Assembly: GCA_029547185.1 (NCBI GenBank)
Contig: JAKPPU010000125.1
Location: 89,918 to 153,917, forward strand
DNA length: 64,000 nucleotides
Direction of reading: 5' to 3'
Source of the DNA: Deltaproteobacteria bacterium
Lineage (GTDB): Bacteria > Desulfobacterota > Desulfomonilia > UBA1062
Both the position numbers and the translations under genes were made by a program. The notes beneath the pieces were generated by a model that saw nothing but the letters and a program-made list of their open reading frames with translations, ran no database searches and was not told where the DNA came from. Below, one piece after another: positions 16,743 to 25,166 of the stretch (position 1 is the first letter of the stretch; each line of letters opens with the position of its first letter).

Positions 16743-17540
16743 ATGCCGGAACAGAGCAAAGATCCCGCAGCAGGCGATGCGCACATCACGGTGCGCGGCC
16801 TCACGCTCGCCTATGGAAGCTCGGTCGTCTTGAGAGACGTCGATTTTACGGTCGAGAGGGGAGAGGTCTTCGTTATCATGGGCGTGAACGGGAGCGGAAA
16901 GAGCACGATCCTCAAATCCCTCACCGGGCTCCTTCCGCCGGTGAAGGGCCAGGTCTACTATAACGGCACACCCTTCTGGGGCGGTGATCCCGCTCTCCAG
17001 AGCCGGATCCTGCGGAGGATCGGCATCCTGTACCAGAGAAACGCGCTCTGGAGCTCCATGACCCTGGCCGAGAACATAGCGCTTCCCCTCGAAGAATACA
17101 CCTCCCTTGAATCCCGCGAGATCGGAGAGATCGTCTCGTTCAAGCTGTCCCTCGTGGGCCTGAGGGACTTCGGCCGGTACTTCCCTTCCGAGCTGAGCGG
17201 CGGCATGCAGAAGCGGGCCGCACTCGCCCGGGCCATGGCCCTCGACCCGGAGATCCTGTTCTTCGACGAGCCCTCGTCAGGGCTCGACCCCGTGAATGCG
17301 GGCCTGCTCGACGACCTCATCCTCGATCTGAACGAAAGCCTCAAGACAACGATCGTGGTCATCTCCCACGACCTCGAGAGCATCTTCACCATTGCCGACA
17401 CATCGATCTTCCTCGATCCCGACGAGAAAACCGTCATCGCCTCGGGAAACCCGAAACGGCTCCTCGAGAGCTCACGGAACGAAAAGGTCAGGAGCTTCCT
17501 CACGAGGGGAGGAGAGGACGTGCAGGCCAAAGGATTCTGA
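16743..17540 (+). CDS. mlaF: MlaF-type ABC transporter ATP-binding protein
   Basis: 265 residues, a complete ABC ATPase: Walker A 'GVNGSGKST', signature 'LSGGMQKRAALARAM', Walker B 'ILFFDEPSSGLDP' and switch His in 'VVISHDL'. It follows mlaE by 2 bases, so translation is probably coupled. It should power the MlaE permease at the inner membrane. The D-loop GLDPV is as in MlaF. The frame is open far upstream, but the ATG at 16743 is the first that fits the family start. Confidence 0.92.
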   Translation: MPEQSKDPAAGDAHITVRGLTLAYGSSVVLRDVDFTVERGEVFVIMGVNGSGKSTILKSLTGLLPPVKGQVYYNGTPFWGGDPALQSRILRRIGILYQRNALWSSMTLAENIALPLEEYTSLESREIGEIVSFKLSLVGLRDFGRYFPSELSGGMQKRAALARAMALDPEILFFDEPSSGLDPVNAGLLDDLILDLNESLKTTIVVISHDLESIFTIADTSIFLDPDEKTVIASGNPKRLLESSRNEKVRSFLTRGGEDVQAKGF

Positions 17541-17583
17541 GCGGGCTCTGCCTGCCTATATATTACTCTTGAGAGGATTTGAG

Positions 17584-18552
17584 ATGAAGAAGACCAGTGC
17601 CACCCTGATAGGCATATTCGTCCTGGGTGCGGTTGCTCTCGTGATATTCGGCATCGTTGCCCTGGGTGCGGGAAGATTCTTCGTCAAGCACCCGACCTTT
17701 GTCATGTATTTCCGGGGGTCTGCCAAGGGATTGAGCGACGGCGCCCTGGTCGTTTTCAAAGGCGTGAGGGTCGGCAAGGTGACGGACATCGGCCTGCAAT
17801 ACAATCCGGGCACGAAATCGGTCCTCATCGTAGTGCTGGCCCAGATCGATCTGGGAACCATCACCGGACCGTCCGGAGAGAAGGCCACCATGAATTTCTT
17901 CACAGGGCTCATCAGGCAGGGTCTCAAGGCGCAGCTGCAGTATCAGACCTTCGTTACGAGCCAGCTCCTCGTCGACCTCGATTTCCATCCCGGAAAGCCT
18001 GTCAGGCTTGTCAGATCGAATCTTGCGTATCCGCAGATCCCCACCGTGCCGTCGAGCCTCGAGAAGCTGTCAAAGGTCGTGGAGAACCTTCCCCTCGACG
18101 AGCTGGTCATCAAGCTGACGAATGCCGTAGAGAACATCGCACGGGTCGCCGGATCTCCCGAGCTGAAGGAGACCATGAAATCAATAGGCCGGGAGATCGA
18201 CGAGCTCCGCTCGCTCACCCGGAACATCAACGAGAATACGGGGCCGCTGGTTGCCGACGTCAGGGGTGCAGTGAATGACTCGAGGAAGCTCATGCAGAAC
18301 TTCGACAGGAGATCGTCGGAGCTCATTGCCGGCATGACGGAAGCGGCGCATGCCACCCGGTCGGCAGTCGTCCAGGCCGAAGAGACCCTCAGGTCCATAG
18401 AGCAGGGCGGTACAAAGGAGACGCCGGTATCGTATCAGCTGATGCAGACCCTGGAGAAGATCTCCGAGGCAGCGGATTCGCTGCGTTCGCTCTCCGACTA
18501 TCTCTCGCGTCACCCCGAGGCCCTGCTGCGGGGGAAGAAGGCGCAGGACTAG
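17584..18552 (+). CDS. mlaD: MlaD/MCE domain lipid transport protein
   Basis: 322 residues: a short cytoplasmic start, one membrane helix (about 8-30), an MCE domain ('YFRGSAKGLSDGALVVFKGVRVGKV' in part) and a long helical C-terminus ('ENLPLDELVIKLTNAVENIARV' in part) with predicted coiled coil. MCE proteins form periplasmic hexamers that carry lipids from MlaFE. The tail of about 170 residues is longer than in E. coli MlaD (183 residues in total), like PqiB/YebT-type or deltaproteobacterial forms. ATG follows AGAGGATTTG. MlaB and MlaC are not found next to it. Confidence 0.9.
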   Translation: MKKTSATLIGIFVLGAVALVIFGIVALGAGRFFVKHPTFVMYFRGSAKGLSDGALVVFKGVRVGKVTDIGLQYNPGTKSVLIVVLAQIDLGTITGPSGEKATMNFFTGLIRQGLKAQLQYQTFVTSQLLVDLDFHPGKPVRLVRSNLAYPQIPTVPSSLEKLSKVVENLPLDELVIKLTNAVENIARVAGSPELKETMKSIGREIDELRSLTRNINENTGPLVADVRGAVNDSRKLMQNFDRRSSELIAGMTEAAHATRSAVVQAEETLRSIEQGGTKETPVSYQLMQTLEKISEAADSLRSLSDYLSRHPEALLRGKKAQD

Positions 18553-18572
18553 AAGCAGCCCCCTTCCATATG

Positions 18573-19007
18573 CTAGTGAACGGCAGGTCTGCTCGGCTCG
18601 GACACCTTTTCGAGCACCTCGAAGCCGATATCCATCATCTTGGCCTTGGTCGCGATGTCCCCAAGGGATACGATCCCGACGGCCTTGCCCGACTGGTCGG
18701 TCACGATGAGCCTGCGGACCTTGTTCTGCTCCATGATATGGGCGGCGTCTTTCAGGTCCGTGTTTTCAGGGCACGAGATGATGTTCCTGCTCATGATGTC
18801 CATGACCGGGGTGTCCTTCGGGTCCTTGCCCTCGGCCACTGCCCGGATCGCAATGTCCCTGTCGGTGACGATGCCCACGACCTTGTCGTTCTTGAATACG
18901 GGGATGGCGCCCACGTTGAGCTCTTTCATCTTTTCCGCAGCGTCCATGACGGATTCTATGACCGGTACTTCCTCGGGATTCTTCGTCATTATGTCTTTTA
19001 ACAGCAT
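18573..19007 (-). CDS. CBS domain pair protein
   Basis: 144 residues with two CBS motifs in tandem: 'IMTKNPEEVPVIESVMDAAEKM' and 'IMSRNIISCPENTDLKDAAHIM' (both abbreviated), each closing with 'VGIVTDRDIA' or 'VGIVSLGDIA'. Paired CBS domains bind adenine nucleotides and usually regulate a partner; there is no effector domain here. ATG follows GGAAG. It converges with mlaD and its partner is unknown. Confidence 0.9.
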   Translation of the reverse strand: MLLKDIMTKNPEEVPVIESVMDAAEKMKELNVGAIPVFKNDKVVGIVTDRDIAIRAVAEGKDPKDTPVMDIMSRNIISCPENTDLKDAAHIMEQNKVRRLIVTDQSGKAVGIVSLGDIATKAKMMDIGFEVLEKVSEPSRPAVH

Positions 19008-19176
19008 ATGATCTTCCTTTCATTTCGTGGTCATTGAGATTTAAGATAGACACAATGACATGCATCTCAAATCCCGTCCGGCGGGCATCCTGAGGGCATA
19101 TGCTCCATATCGGGACCGTCAGCAAGGCAGGCTTGCTTTTCCTGGATCCGTCCTTACAATGAAGGTTGAGGCCGAA

Positions 19177-19515
19177 ATGCGTATCCTGCTTAACTGGTTC
19201 GTAATGACGATAGCCATTCTGATCTCCGCTTACCTTCTGCCCGGCATCTCGATTCGGAGCCTCGGCGCAGCACTGATTACCGCCCTCGTGCTCGGGCTCA
19301 TCAACGCCATCGTAAGGCCTGTCCTCATCGTTCTCACGCTGCCGCTCTCGATCATCACTTTCGGCCTCTTCATCTTCATCTTGAACGCCCTGCTCGTTCT
19401 CCTGACGAGCTCCATCGTTCCGGGCTTCTACGTGAGCAGCTTCTGGTGGGCGCTCCTGTTCAGCCTCGTCTTTTCGATCGTGAGCGCAGTTCTCCACCGG
19501 GTGATTCCCGGCTGA
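19177..19515 (+). CDS. Phage-holin-family (YvlD-like) membrane protein
   Basis: 112 residues with four hydrophobic helices. 'LLNWFVMTIAILISAYLLPGI' (abbreviated), 'LGLINAIVRPVLIVLTLPL' and a final 'VLHRVIPG' match the small inner-membrane family often named phage holin family IV/YvlD. There is no phage context, so a lytic role is unlikely. The ATG at 19177 is chosen over 19159 because GAGG lies 6 bases before it and relatives begin with 'MRILLNW'. Confidence 0.8.
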   Translation: MRILLNWFVMTIAILISAYLLPGISIRSLGAALITALVLGLINAIVRPVLIVLTLPLSIITFGLFIFILNALLVLLTSSIVPGFYVSSFWWALLFSLVFSIVSAVLHRVIPG

Positions 19516-19595
19516 AGCGAGGGTTCTTTCTGGCTTTTGCCTGGAGAGCTTCTTATTTATAGGCTCATGAAATACCGAAACCGGACGAGGGGACT

Positions 19596-19907
19596 ATGAG
19601 CAAAACTCTAAAGGATCTTTCTGTAATCGCCGTTACCTTTTTCCTCCTGATCTCCCTGCTTTCTTCCTGTGAGAAAACCCAGGCACAGCCTACGGGCGAT
19701 CCTGCAGGCATCGTCAAGAAGAACTGCACGGTCTGCCACAACCCCCAGCGGATCTGCGACAGCCTCGGCAAGAAGGACAGGAAGGAATGGGATAAGACGG
19801 TCAAGAGGATGGTGGACCATGGGGCCGACATCTCGAAGCAGGACATCCCGTCGGTAGTCGATTACCTGACGAATATCAAACCCGGCTCGCCGACCGTATG
19901 CAGGTAG
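19596..19907 (+). CDS. Small haem c lipoprotein
   Basis: 103 residues. A signal with lipobox LLSSC at about residue 25, then CTVCH as a haem c attachment site and 'RICDSLGKKDRKEWDKTVKRMV' (abbreviated), which resembles the haem domain of quinohaemoprotein amine dehydrogenase alpha subunits. A Met in 'KRMVDHGA' may be the sixth iron ligand. The predicted place is the periplasmic face of a membrane. It has no dehydrogenase neighbour, so it is likely a general electron carrier. It is 32 bases before another lipoprotein gene. Confidence 0.8.
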   Translation: MSKTLKDLSVIAVTFFLLISLLSSCEKTQAQPTGDPAGIVKKNCTVCHNPQRICDSLGKKDRKEWDKTVKRMVDHGADISKQDIPSVVDYLTNIKPGSPTVCR

Positions 19908-19939
19908 ATGCCCGGACTGCTGCGGGGAAAGGAGAACGC

Positions 19940-20272
19940 ATGAGCCTCAGGAGATGCGTGATCCCCTGCATGGTGATCGGACTGCTTGTCTGCGGATGTG
20001 CAGGACACCAGAAGGAGCTCCTGGCAAAGGATTACACCGTCATGACGAACGACGAGCTCCTCAGGTATTACTACGAGTTGAACGACGAGATCAGCCGGTG
20101 CGTGAACGAATCGAGCGGCGTATCCGTAGGCGTGGGTACGGGCTACTGGCTGCACAGGCTGGGGGTCGGCCTCGGCCTGTCGCGCGGGGTTCCCACGTGC
20201 AACCCGGACAGGCTCCGCCAGCGCCGGATCGACGTAAGGGTGGAAATGCAGCACCGGGGCTTGAACCCGTGA
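19940..20272 (+). CDS. Small lipoprotein, function unknown
   Basis: 110 residues with a short signal peptide ending in lipobox VCGC at about residue 22. The mature part has 'LLAKDYTVMTNDELLRYYYELNDEI' (abbreviated), a predicted amphipathic helix, a Gly-rich stretch 'SGVSVGVGTGY' and a basic end 'DRLRQRRIDVRVEMQHRG'. I do not recognise the family. It follows the haem c lipoprotein closely and both may be one operon. Confidence 0.7.
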   Translation: MSLRRCVIPCMVIGLLVCGCAGHQKELLAKDYTVMTNDELLRYYYELNDEISRCVNESSGVSVGVGTGYWLHRLGVGLGLSRGVPTCNPDRLRQRRIDVRVEMQHRGLNP

Positions 20273-20288
20273 CGCGCATCTCTGAGGG

Positions 20289-20672
20289 CTAACGGCCGGC
20301 GCTCGGGGTGAGAGCCCAGGTGAGGAAAATGCCGAGCCCGAGGGCGATCATGGACCAGGCGCGGCTGAACGCAGATCCTTTCCCCTCCCACCAGCTCAGG
20401 ATCCTGCCGAAGCGCTTCACCCCGATAAAGGGCGTGATCACGCCCGACAAGATGGTGCTTATGCCGATGACGCGTATCGCCTTGGGGATCCTGCACGTGA
20501 GGGCGGAGAGGAAGAGTGACGTGCCCAGGACCAGACGCAGGGCCGCAGCCGTGTTCAGCCCGGCCCGGCTCTCGAACATCCTGGCAAAGGGAATGAGCCT
20601 CCGGGGCGATGCGACGCCCAGCACACCCAGAGCCGTAACGAAGATACCGGAGAGGTAAGCTATCAGTTTCAT
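20289..20672 (-). CDS. Small integral membrane protein, unknown
   Basis: 127 residues with about four hydrophobic segments (starting 'KLIAYLSGIFVTALGVLGVA', then 'LRLVLGTSLFLSAL', 'VIGISTILSGVITPFIGV' and 'WSMIALGLGIFLTWAL'). The ATG at 20672 follows GGGGGAAC and puts the first membrane helix at the N-terminus. I do not recognise a family, and no catalytic motif is visible. The 231 bases upstream hold no gene. Confidence 0.6.
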   Translation of the reverse strand: MKLIAYLSGIFVTALGVLGVASPRRLIPFARMFESRAGLNTAAALRLVLGTSLFLSALTCRIPKAIRVIGISTILSGVITPFIGVKRFGRILSWWEGKGSAFSRAWSMIALGLGIFLTWALTPSAGR

Positions 20673-20903
20673 ATGGTTCCCCCAACAGGCTGCAGGAACG
20701 AGCATTCACATGAGGAAGGAGTCCGCTCGTTACAGCCGTTACTTATAGTATTCACCTCGGATGAAGCTTTATCAAGTATACCCTCAACCAGTGCCTTCAG
20801 AATACAGATCGCCCTTGATCCCTTTTGACTCCCGTGAATATCTGTCCCAAGCAGCTTGATTTATCTTTGAGGCTTGAAGCAAGCTGCAGCAGTATGAATA
20901 AGG

Positions 20904-21707
20904 TCATGGGGTCTGTCCCTGTCCGCCCATCTGAGCCAATATCTGATCGAGCATAGCCTGGTTGGGGGCGACAGACGGGGTTGAAGACGGGACTCCGGCG
21001 AGCACTTCCAGAAACTGTTCGGTCTTACCTGTCGCCATGGGCAAATGTGACGAGAAGATCATCTTTGGGCCAAGCTGACGGACTCTATCGAGCGTCTGAT
21101 TGAAAGCATCCGGCTTAACCATATGAATCCAGGGGTTGTCCAGGCCGGCCCATCCTGTCATGCCTTGAACGAGGTCCTCTTCGGTGATATCGTCGGTACG
21201 CCTGGCCGGCGACGGGATGATGGCCCCGAAGCAATCGGCGGAAAAGAAGGCTTCGGATTTGTCTTCATAAACACCGATGGTAGCGGGATTGTCGAACAGC
21301 GGAGGTCTTACAGCGGTCAGCGTGCGATCCCCCACATGAATGCTTTCTCCCGGATTGAGCCAGCGAGCCCTATCCAGGGGCAACGGCCAAACCGTGCGTA
21401 TCCGCAGCACGGATAAGGAGTTGGATACAAGCCGTGCATCGGGAGCCGCTTCGAGAACCTTTTGAAGACTGCCGATATGATCGGCATCATCATGGGTGAG
21501 CCATATCCACTTCAAGTCCCTAGGATCGATGACCGATTGGAGGGCCTTCATAAAATCCGCACTATCCATGCTCATTCCCGTATCGACAAGGACAGGCTCC
21601 TTTGCCTTGATGACGAAGGCATTAATAGGAAGAAACCCAATCCCAGGAATCTTATAATGGGCCGGGAGAATCGCTATATCCGGCATTGCTTGAAATGGCT
21701 TGTCCAT
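20904..21707 (-). CDS. MBL-fold metallohydrolase
   Basis: 267 residues. 'PVLVDTGMSMDSADFM' is the first strand-loop pair, and THDDADHIG is the metal motif. The usual HxHxDH is H-D-D-A-D-H here, so the second His is Asp, as in some oxygen-reducing di-iron or non-hydrolytic MBL proteins. 'FFSADCFGAI' and 'IFSSHLPMATG' provide later ligands. The ATG at 21707 follows AGGAGG; a longer frame exists but lacks a binding site. The 232 bases upstream hold no gene I can support. Function may be hydrolytic or redox. Confidence 0.82.
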   Translation of the reverse strand: MDKPFQAMPDIAILPAHYKIPGIGFLPINAFVIKAKEPVLVDTGMSMDSADFMKALQSVIDPRDLKWIWLTHDDADHIGSLQKVLEAAPDARLVSNSLSVLRIRTVWPLPLDRARWLNPGESIHVGDRTLTAVRPPLFDNPATIGVYEDKSEAFFSADCFGAIIPSPARRTDDITEEDLVQGMTGWAGLDNPWIHMVKPDAFNQTLDRVRQLGPKMIFSSHLPMATGKTEQFLEVLAGVPSSTPSVAPNQAMLDQILAQMGGQGQTP

Positions 21708-21939
21708 GGGCAACCCTCCTTCCTGGTTTAGAAACGATGGAACTCCATCATGAACAGGCTGAGGGTAAACCTGATGCTCACTCCCACGAGGGGATTTCCC
21801 ATACAGGCGAGAGGTCAGCGCCACCCCCGATAAAGAAACTAATAGAAATGAAAGATGAAAAGACAATAACGTTGAAGATGTCGGTACAGGAGGATCAGCC
21901 CGGCATCTCACCGGCATCGTCTGTTCTGCTGCCGTATCT

Positions 21940-23715
21940 TTAAACCGTTCCGTAGACCTCCCTTACCTTGTTCCTGAGCACCTTGCCGACCGGGCTCATG
22001 GGAAAGGAGTCGGTGAAAACGACCGACTTGGGCCGTTTGTAGCCGGTCATCTTGTCCTTGCACCAGGTGATGATCTCATCCTCGGTCGCTGTCCGGCCCG
22101 GTTTCAGGACCACGACGGCGCGGACAGAGTTGCCCCAGGTCTCGTCGGGCACGCCGATGACGCAGACAGAGTCGATCTTCTCGTGGGTGCCGAGGATCTC
22201 TTCGATCTCGTGGGGAAAGACCTTTTCCGCCCCGGTATTGATGCACTCGTTCTTGCGATCGACCACAATGAGCTCGCCTTCCTCATCGATGTAGCCGAGG
22301 TCGCCCGAATGGAACCACCCGTCCCTGATGACGGCTGAGGTCTTCTCGGTGTCCCCGTAGTAGCCTTTCATGATCGTGCCGCTCTGGTAGAGGATCTCTC
22401 CGGTCGTCCCCTGCGGCACGTCCTTTCCGTTCTCGTCCACGATGCGCATCTTGATGCCGGTCAGCGGTTTGCCGACGGATTTGTTCTTGAGGGTGTCGGC
22501 CGAGGCATCGATCCTCATCGTGGTGTCCGGGGTCATCTCTGTCTGGCCGAACACGTCCACCACGAGCGAGTTGGGGAATTTTTTCAGGATCTGCTTCTTG
22601 CGCTCGGCGGTGCTGGCGCCCGCACCGGTCATGGCAACGAGCACGGAGGACAAGTCGTACTTGTCGATCTCGGGGTAATCAAGGACGATCTTCCACTGGG
22701 TCGGCACGAGGAGCAGGATCATGGGCCTTTCCCGCTCGATGGTTTCGAGCACCTCTTTTGCGTCGTAGTGGATGCCCTCCCGAAGGAGGAAGTGGGGGAG
22801 GCCGTTCATGGGGCCCACGATGAGGAGTTGGTAGTTGGCCATGTGGAAGAGCGGCATGTTCATGAAGATCGAGAGCCCGCCCGTGATCCTTCCGATAATG
22901 GGGCCGATGATCGTGCCCGTGGTCATGTTGAGCAGCGGCGGGATCTGCTTTGCGACGAACGAGCGCAGTCCGCGAGAGCCCATGACCCTGTTGAGCGGCG
23001 CCTCCATCCACGGCTTTTTGAAGAGGCCTGCCACGATCCTCCCGAAGTTCACCCTTTCATCCGACGCGAACCGCCCGATGAGATCGCCGAAGAGCGACTG
23101 CGAGAGATTCCAGAAGTTGCCGTAGGTGAGGACGACCCCCTTGGGAAACCCGGTAGTGCCGCCCGTATAGCAGATGGTGCAGACGTCCTCCTCCGTGGTG
23201 CAGGCGGGAGGCTCTGTCGCCGGGTGGGACGCTATCAGGGACTCGTAATCGGTCATGCCGGTAGGGGCAGGACGGCCTTCACGGCACAGGCAGACCGTCC
23301 TGGCGAGCTTCTTCGCGTTCCCGATCGCCTTGAGCGCCTCCTCGAGGAACATGTCTTCGAGGATGAGCGTCGTCGAGTCGGACTGGACGATCTGGTACTC
23401 CATCTCCCGCGCCACGAACCTGAAGTTGATGGGTATGGGCACGGCGCCGAGCTTCTGGAGCGCGTAGTTGGTCTCGATGAACTCCGGGCAGTCCCTGAAG
23501 AGCATGGAGACGTGGTCGCCCTTCTTCACGCCCAAGCCTTTCAGGCCGTTGGCGAGCTTGTTCACCCTGGTGTTGAGCTCCTTCCAGCTGACGCGGACAG
23601 GGCCCCAGGTAATGGCTGAACCCTTCGGATTGTACCTCGCCATGTCGGCAAGGAGCTCGCCGAAGCTCTTCCTCTTGGAACGGCGTGCTGCTGAGATCCT
23701 TTCTGAAATCGGCAT
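21940..23715 (-). CDS. AMP-forming acyl-CoA synthetase
   Basis: 591 residues, the ANL superfamily. The P-loop is 'ICYTGGTTGFPKGVV', A5 'DVFGQTEMTPDT', A7 'GWFHSGDLGYIDEEGEL' and A8 'VVDRKNECINTGAEKVFPHEIE' (abbreviated); the A10 lysine is in 'SPVGKVLRNKV'. It activates a carboxylic acid to acyl-AMP and then acyl-CoA. The insert around residues 220-290 is longer than in typical medium-chain ligases. ATG at 23715 follows GAGGAAGG. The chain length or aromatic substrate cannot be told. It may feed the acyl-CoA dehydrogenase and other acyl-CoA enzymes in the window. Confidence 0.9.
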   Translation of the reverse strand: MPISERISAARRSKRKSFGELLADMARYNPKGSAITWGPVRVSWKELNTRVNKLANGLKGLGVKKGDHVSMLFRDCPEFIETNYALQKLGAVPIPINFRFVAREMEYQIVQSDSTTLILEDMFLEEALKAIGNAKKLARTVCLCREGRPAPTGMTDYESLIASHPATEPPACTTEEDVCTICYTGGTTGFPKGVVLTYGNFWNLSQSLFGDLIGRFASDERVNFGRIVAGLFKKPWMEAPLNRVMGSRGLRSFVAKQIPPLLNMTTGTIIGPIIGRITGGLSIFMNMPLFHMANYQLLIVGPMNGLPHFLLREGIHYDAKEVLETIERERPMILLLVPTQWKIVLDYPEIDKYDLSSVLVAMTGAGASTAERKKQILKKFPNSLVVDVFGQTEMTPDTTMRIDASADTLKNKSVGKPLTGIKMRIVDENGKDVPQGTTGEILYQSGTIMKGYYGDTEKTSAVIRDGWFHSGDLGYIDEEGELIVVDRKNECINTGAEKVFPHEIEEILGTHEKIDSVCVIGVPDETWGNSVRAVVVLKPGRTATEDEIITWCKDKMTGYKRPKSVVFTDSFPMSPVGKVLRNKVREVYGTV

Positions 23716-24135
23716 AGAGAAACCTTCCTCATATAATATAATTGAAGCGCCGGCTGCGTTTCCCGGCCACATAATGTCTTATGGTATGACAATACAGCAA
23801 ACTCCATGTGAATTCAACGACAATTCGAAACACAGCCTTCAAAAGGCTTCCCGCGGCCCGGTTGAGGGCTGGGAGAGCCTGTGCGGCGAAATTGATTTTG
23901 CCCGGCGCCATGCTATTAGAACTATCAGGCATATGCCCTCTCAAGCGAGGCGTGAAGCAGGCTAATTGAAGTCAGAAGGAGGTAAGCGAACCCGCCGCAA
24001 CGGCTCGATGTATCATTCTTTCGTTCCGTGCATCTCTTCAAATGAAGGACAATCCTGCCGGATTGCCGAAATAAGCGACGCTGCATCGGCAAAAAGCAAA
24101 ACGTCTGCCGGCAGGGGTTCGCATAAAACATACCC
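23716..24135. other. Intergenic 420 bp between divergent genes
   Basis: No gene supported. It holds promoters for the acyl-CoA synthetase (minus; an AATTATATTATA stretch at about 23728-23745) and cysteine synthase copy 2 (plus). An imperfect inverted repeat TGTCTTATGGTATGACA at 23775-23791 is a possible operator. The cysteine synthase ATG has no strong ribosome binding site. Confidence 0.4.
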
Positions 24136-25053
24136 ATGAGCGTATTGGATGCAATCGGCAATACCCCCCTGGTGGAAATAAAGAACATATGGAACTCCGA
24201 CCGCACCGGTGTGCGGATCATGGCCAAGCTCGAAGGATCGAACCCGGGCGGCTCGGTCAAGGACCGGCCCGCGTACTTCATGCTCAAGGAGGCCGTTGCG
24301 ACCGGGAAGCTCACGCCGGGCAAGGTGATCCTCGAGCCCACCTCGGGCAATACCGGCATCGGCATGGCCATTGTCGGGGCCGCCATGGGCTTCAAGGTCA
24401 AGCTGACGATGCCCGCCTGCGTGAGCACCGAGAGGCGGGCCGTCCTGCAGGCGCTCGGAGCCGAGCTCGAGCTGACTCCCGGATGCGACAAGACCGACGG
24501 CGCAATAAGAAGGGCCCATGACATCATCTCGAACGACGGGATCGTCTACTACATGCCCAACCAGTTCGACAATCCGCAGAACTACCTGGCCCACTACCAC
24601 ACGACCGGCCCCGAGATCTACAGCCAGACGAGCGGCGATGTCGACGTCTTCGTGGCGGGCATGGGCACCACCGGCACCCTCATGGGGTGCTCGATGTTCC
24701 TCAAGGAAAAGAAGCCCGCAATCAGGGTCGTCGGGGTCGAGCCCACGCCCAACCACAGCATCCAGGGGCTCAAGAACATGAAGGAGGCGATCGTGCCGAA
24801 GATCTACGACCCGAATAAGCTCGACAGGATCATCAGCTGCAGCGACGAGGACGCCTTCGAGACCACGAGGGACCTCGCGATCCATGAGGGGCTCTTCTGC
24901 GGGATCAGCTCGGGCGCCGCCATGTGGGGGGCGATCGAGGCGGCCCGGGATCTGCCCCGGGGCTCGACCGTGGCGGTCATCTTCCCCGACCGGGGCGACC
25001 GCTACCTCTCGACAGAGGTCTTCCGCTCCTTCTGTGCCATGTGCCCGCCGTGA
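24136..25053 (+). CDS. Cysteine synthase (CysK/CysM-type), copy 2
   Basis: 305 residues, same length and motifs as copy 1: GGSVKDRPA (PLP Lys), 'TSGNTGIGMAI', 'GMGTTGTLMG', 'CGISSGAAMWGA'. By eye about 87% of residues are identical; differences cluster around residues 54-64 and 125-140. The last 70 or so coding bases are identical to copy 1 apart from one base near the end, including synonymous sites, which points to recent duplication or gene conversion. The sequences flanking the two copies do not match. A hairpin terminator lies 46 bases after the stop. Confidence 0.9.
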   Translation: MSVLDAIGNTPLVEIKNIWNSDRTGVRIMAKLEGSNPGGSVKDRPAYFMLKEAVATGKLTPGKVILEPTSGNTGIGMAIVGAAMGFKVKLTMPACVSTERRAVLQALGAELELTPGCDKTDGAIRRAHDIISNDGIVYYMPNQFDNPQNYLAHYHTTGPEIYSQTSGDVDVFVAGMGTTGTLMGCSMFLKEKKPAIRVVGVEPTPNHSIQGLKNMKEAIVPKIYDPNKLDRIISCSDEDAFETTRDLAIHEGLFCGISSGAAMWGAIEAARDLPRGSTVAVIFPDRGDRYLSTEVFRSFCAMCPP

Positions 25054-25099
25054 TGAACCGGAGACTGTTCCGCTTCCGTCCTCACTGGCAGGTCTCGTG

Positions 25100-25129
25100 G
25101 CAGGCCGCTGCCTTGCTGAAGCGGCCTGC
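25100..25129. terminator. Hairpin between convergent genes
   Basis: A perfect 10-base stem GCAGGCCGCT / AGCGGCCTGC with a 10-base loop, 46 bases after cysteine synthase copy 2 and 37 bases before the stop of the convergent gene. There is no T tract, so it may act with Rho or as a 3' end barrier. Confidence 0.45.
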
Positions 25130-25166
25130 TCGGGAGAGAGCCCGGTTTGCTGCGGGCAATGCCGGA

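Noticed and set aside
19177..19515. Prophage remnant suggested by a holin-family protein
   Set aside because: No integrase, capsid, tail or lysis genes nearby; the YvlD-like family is widespread outside phage.
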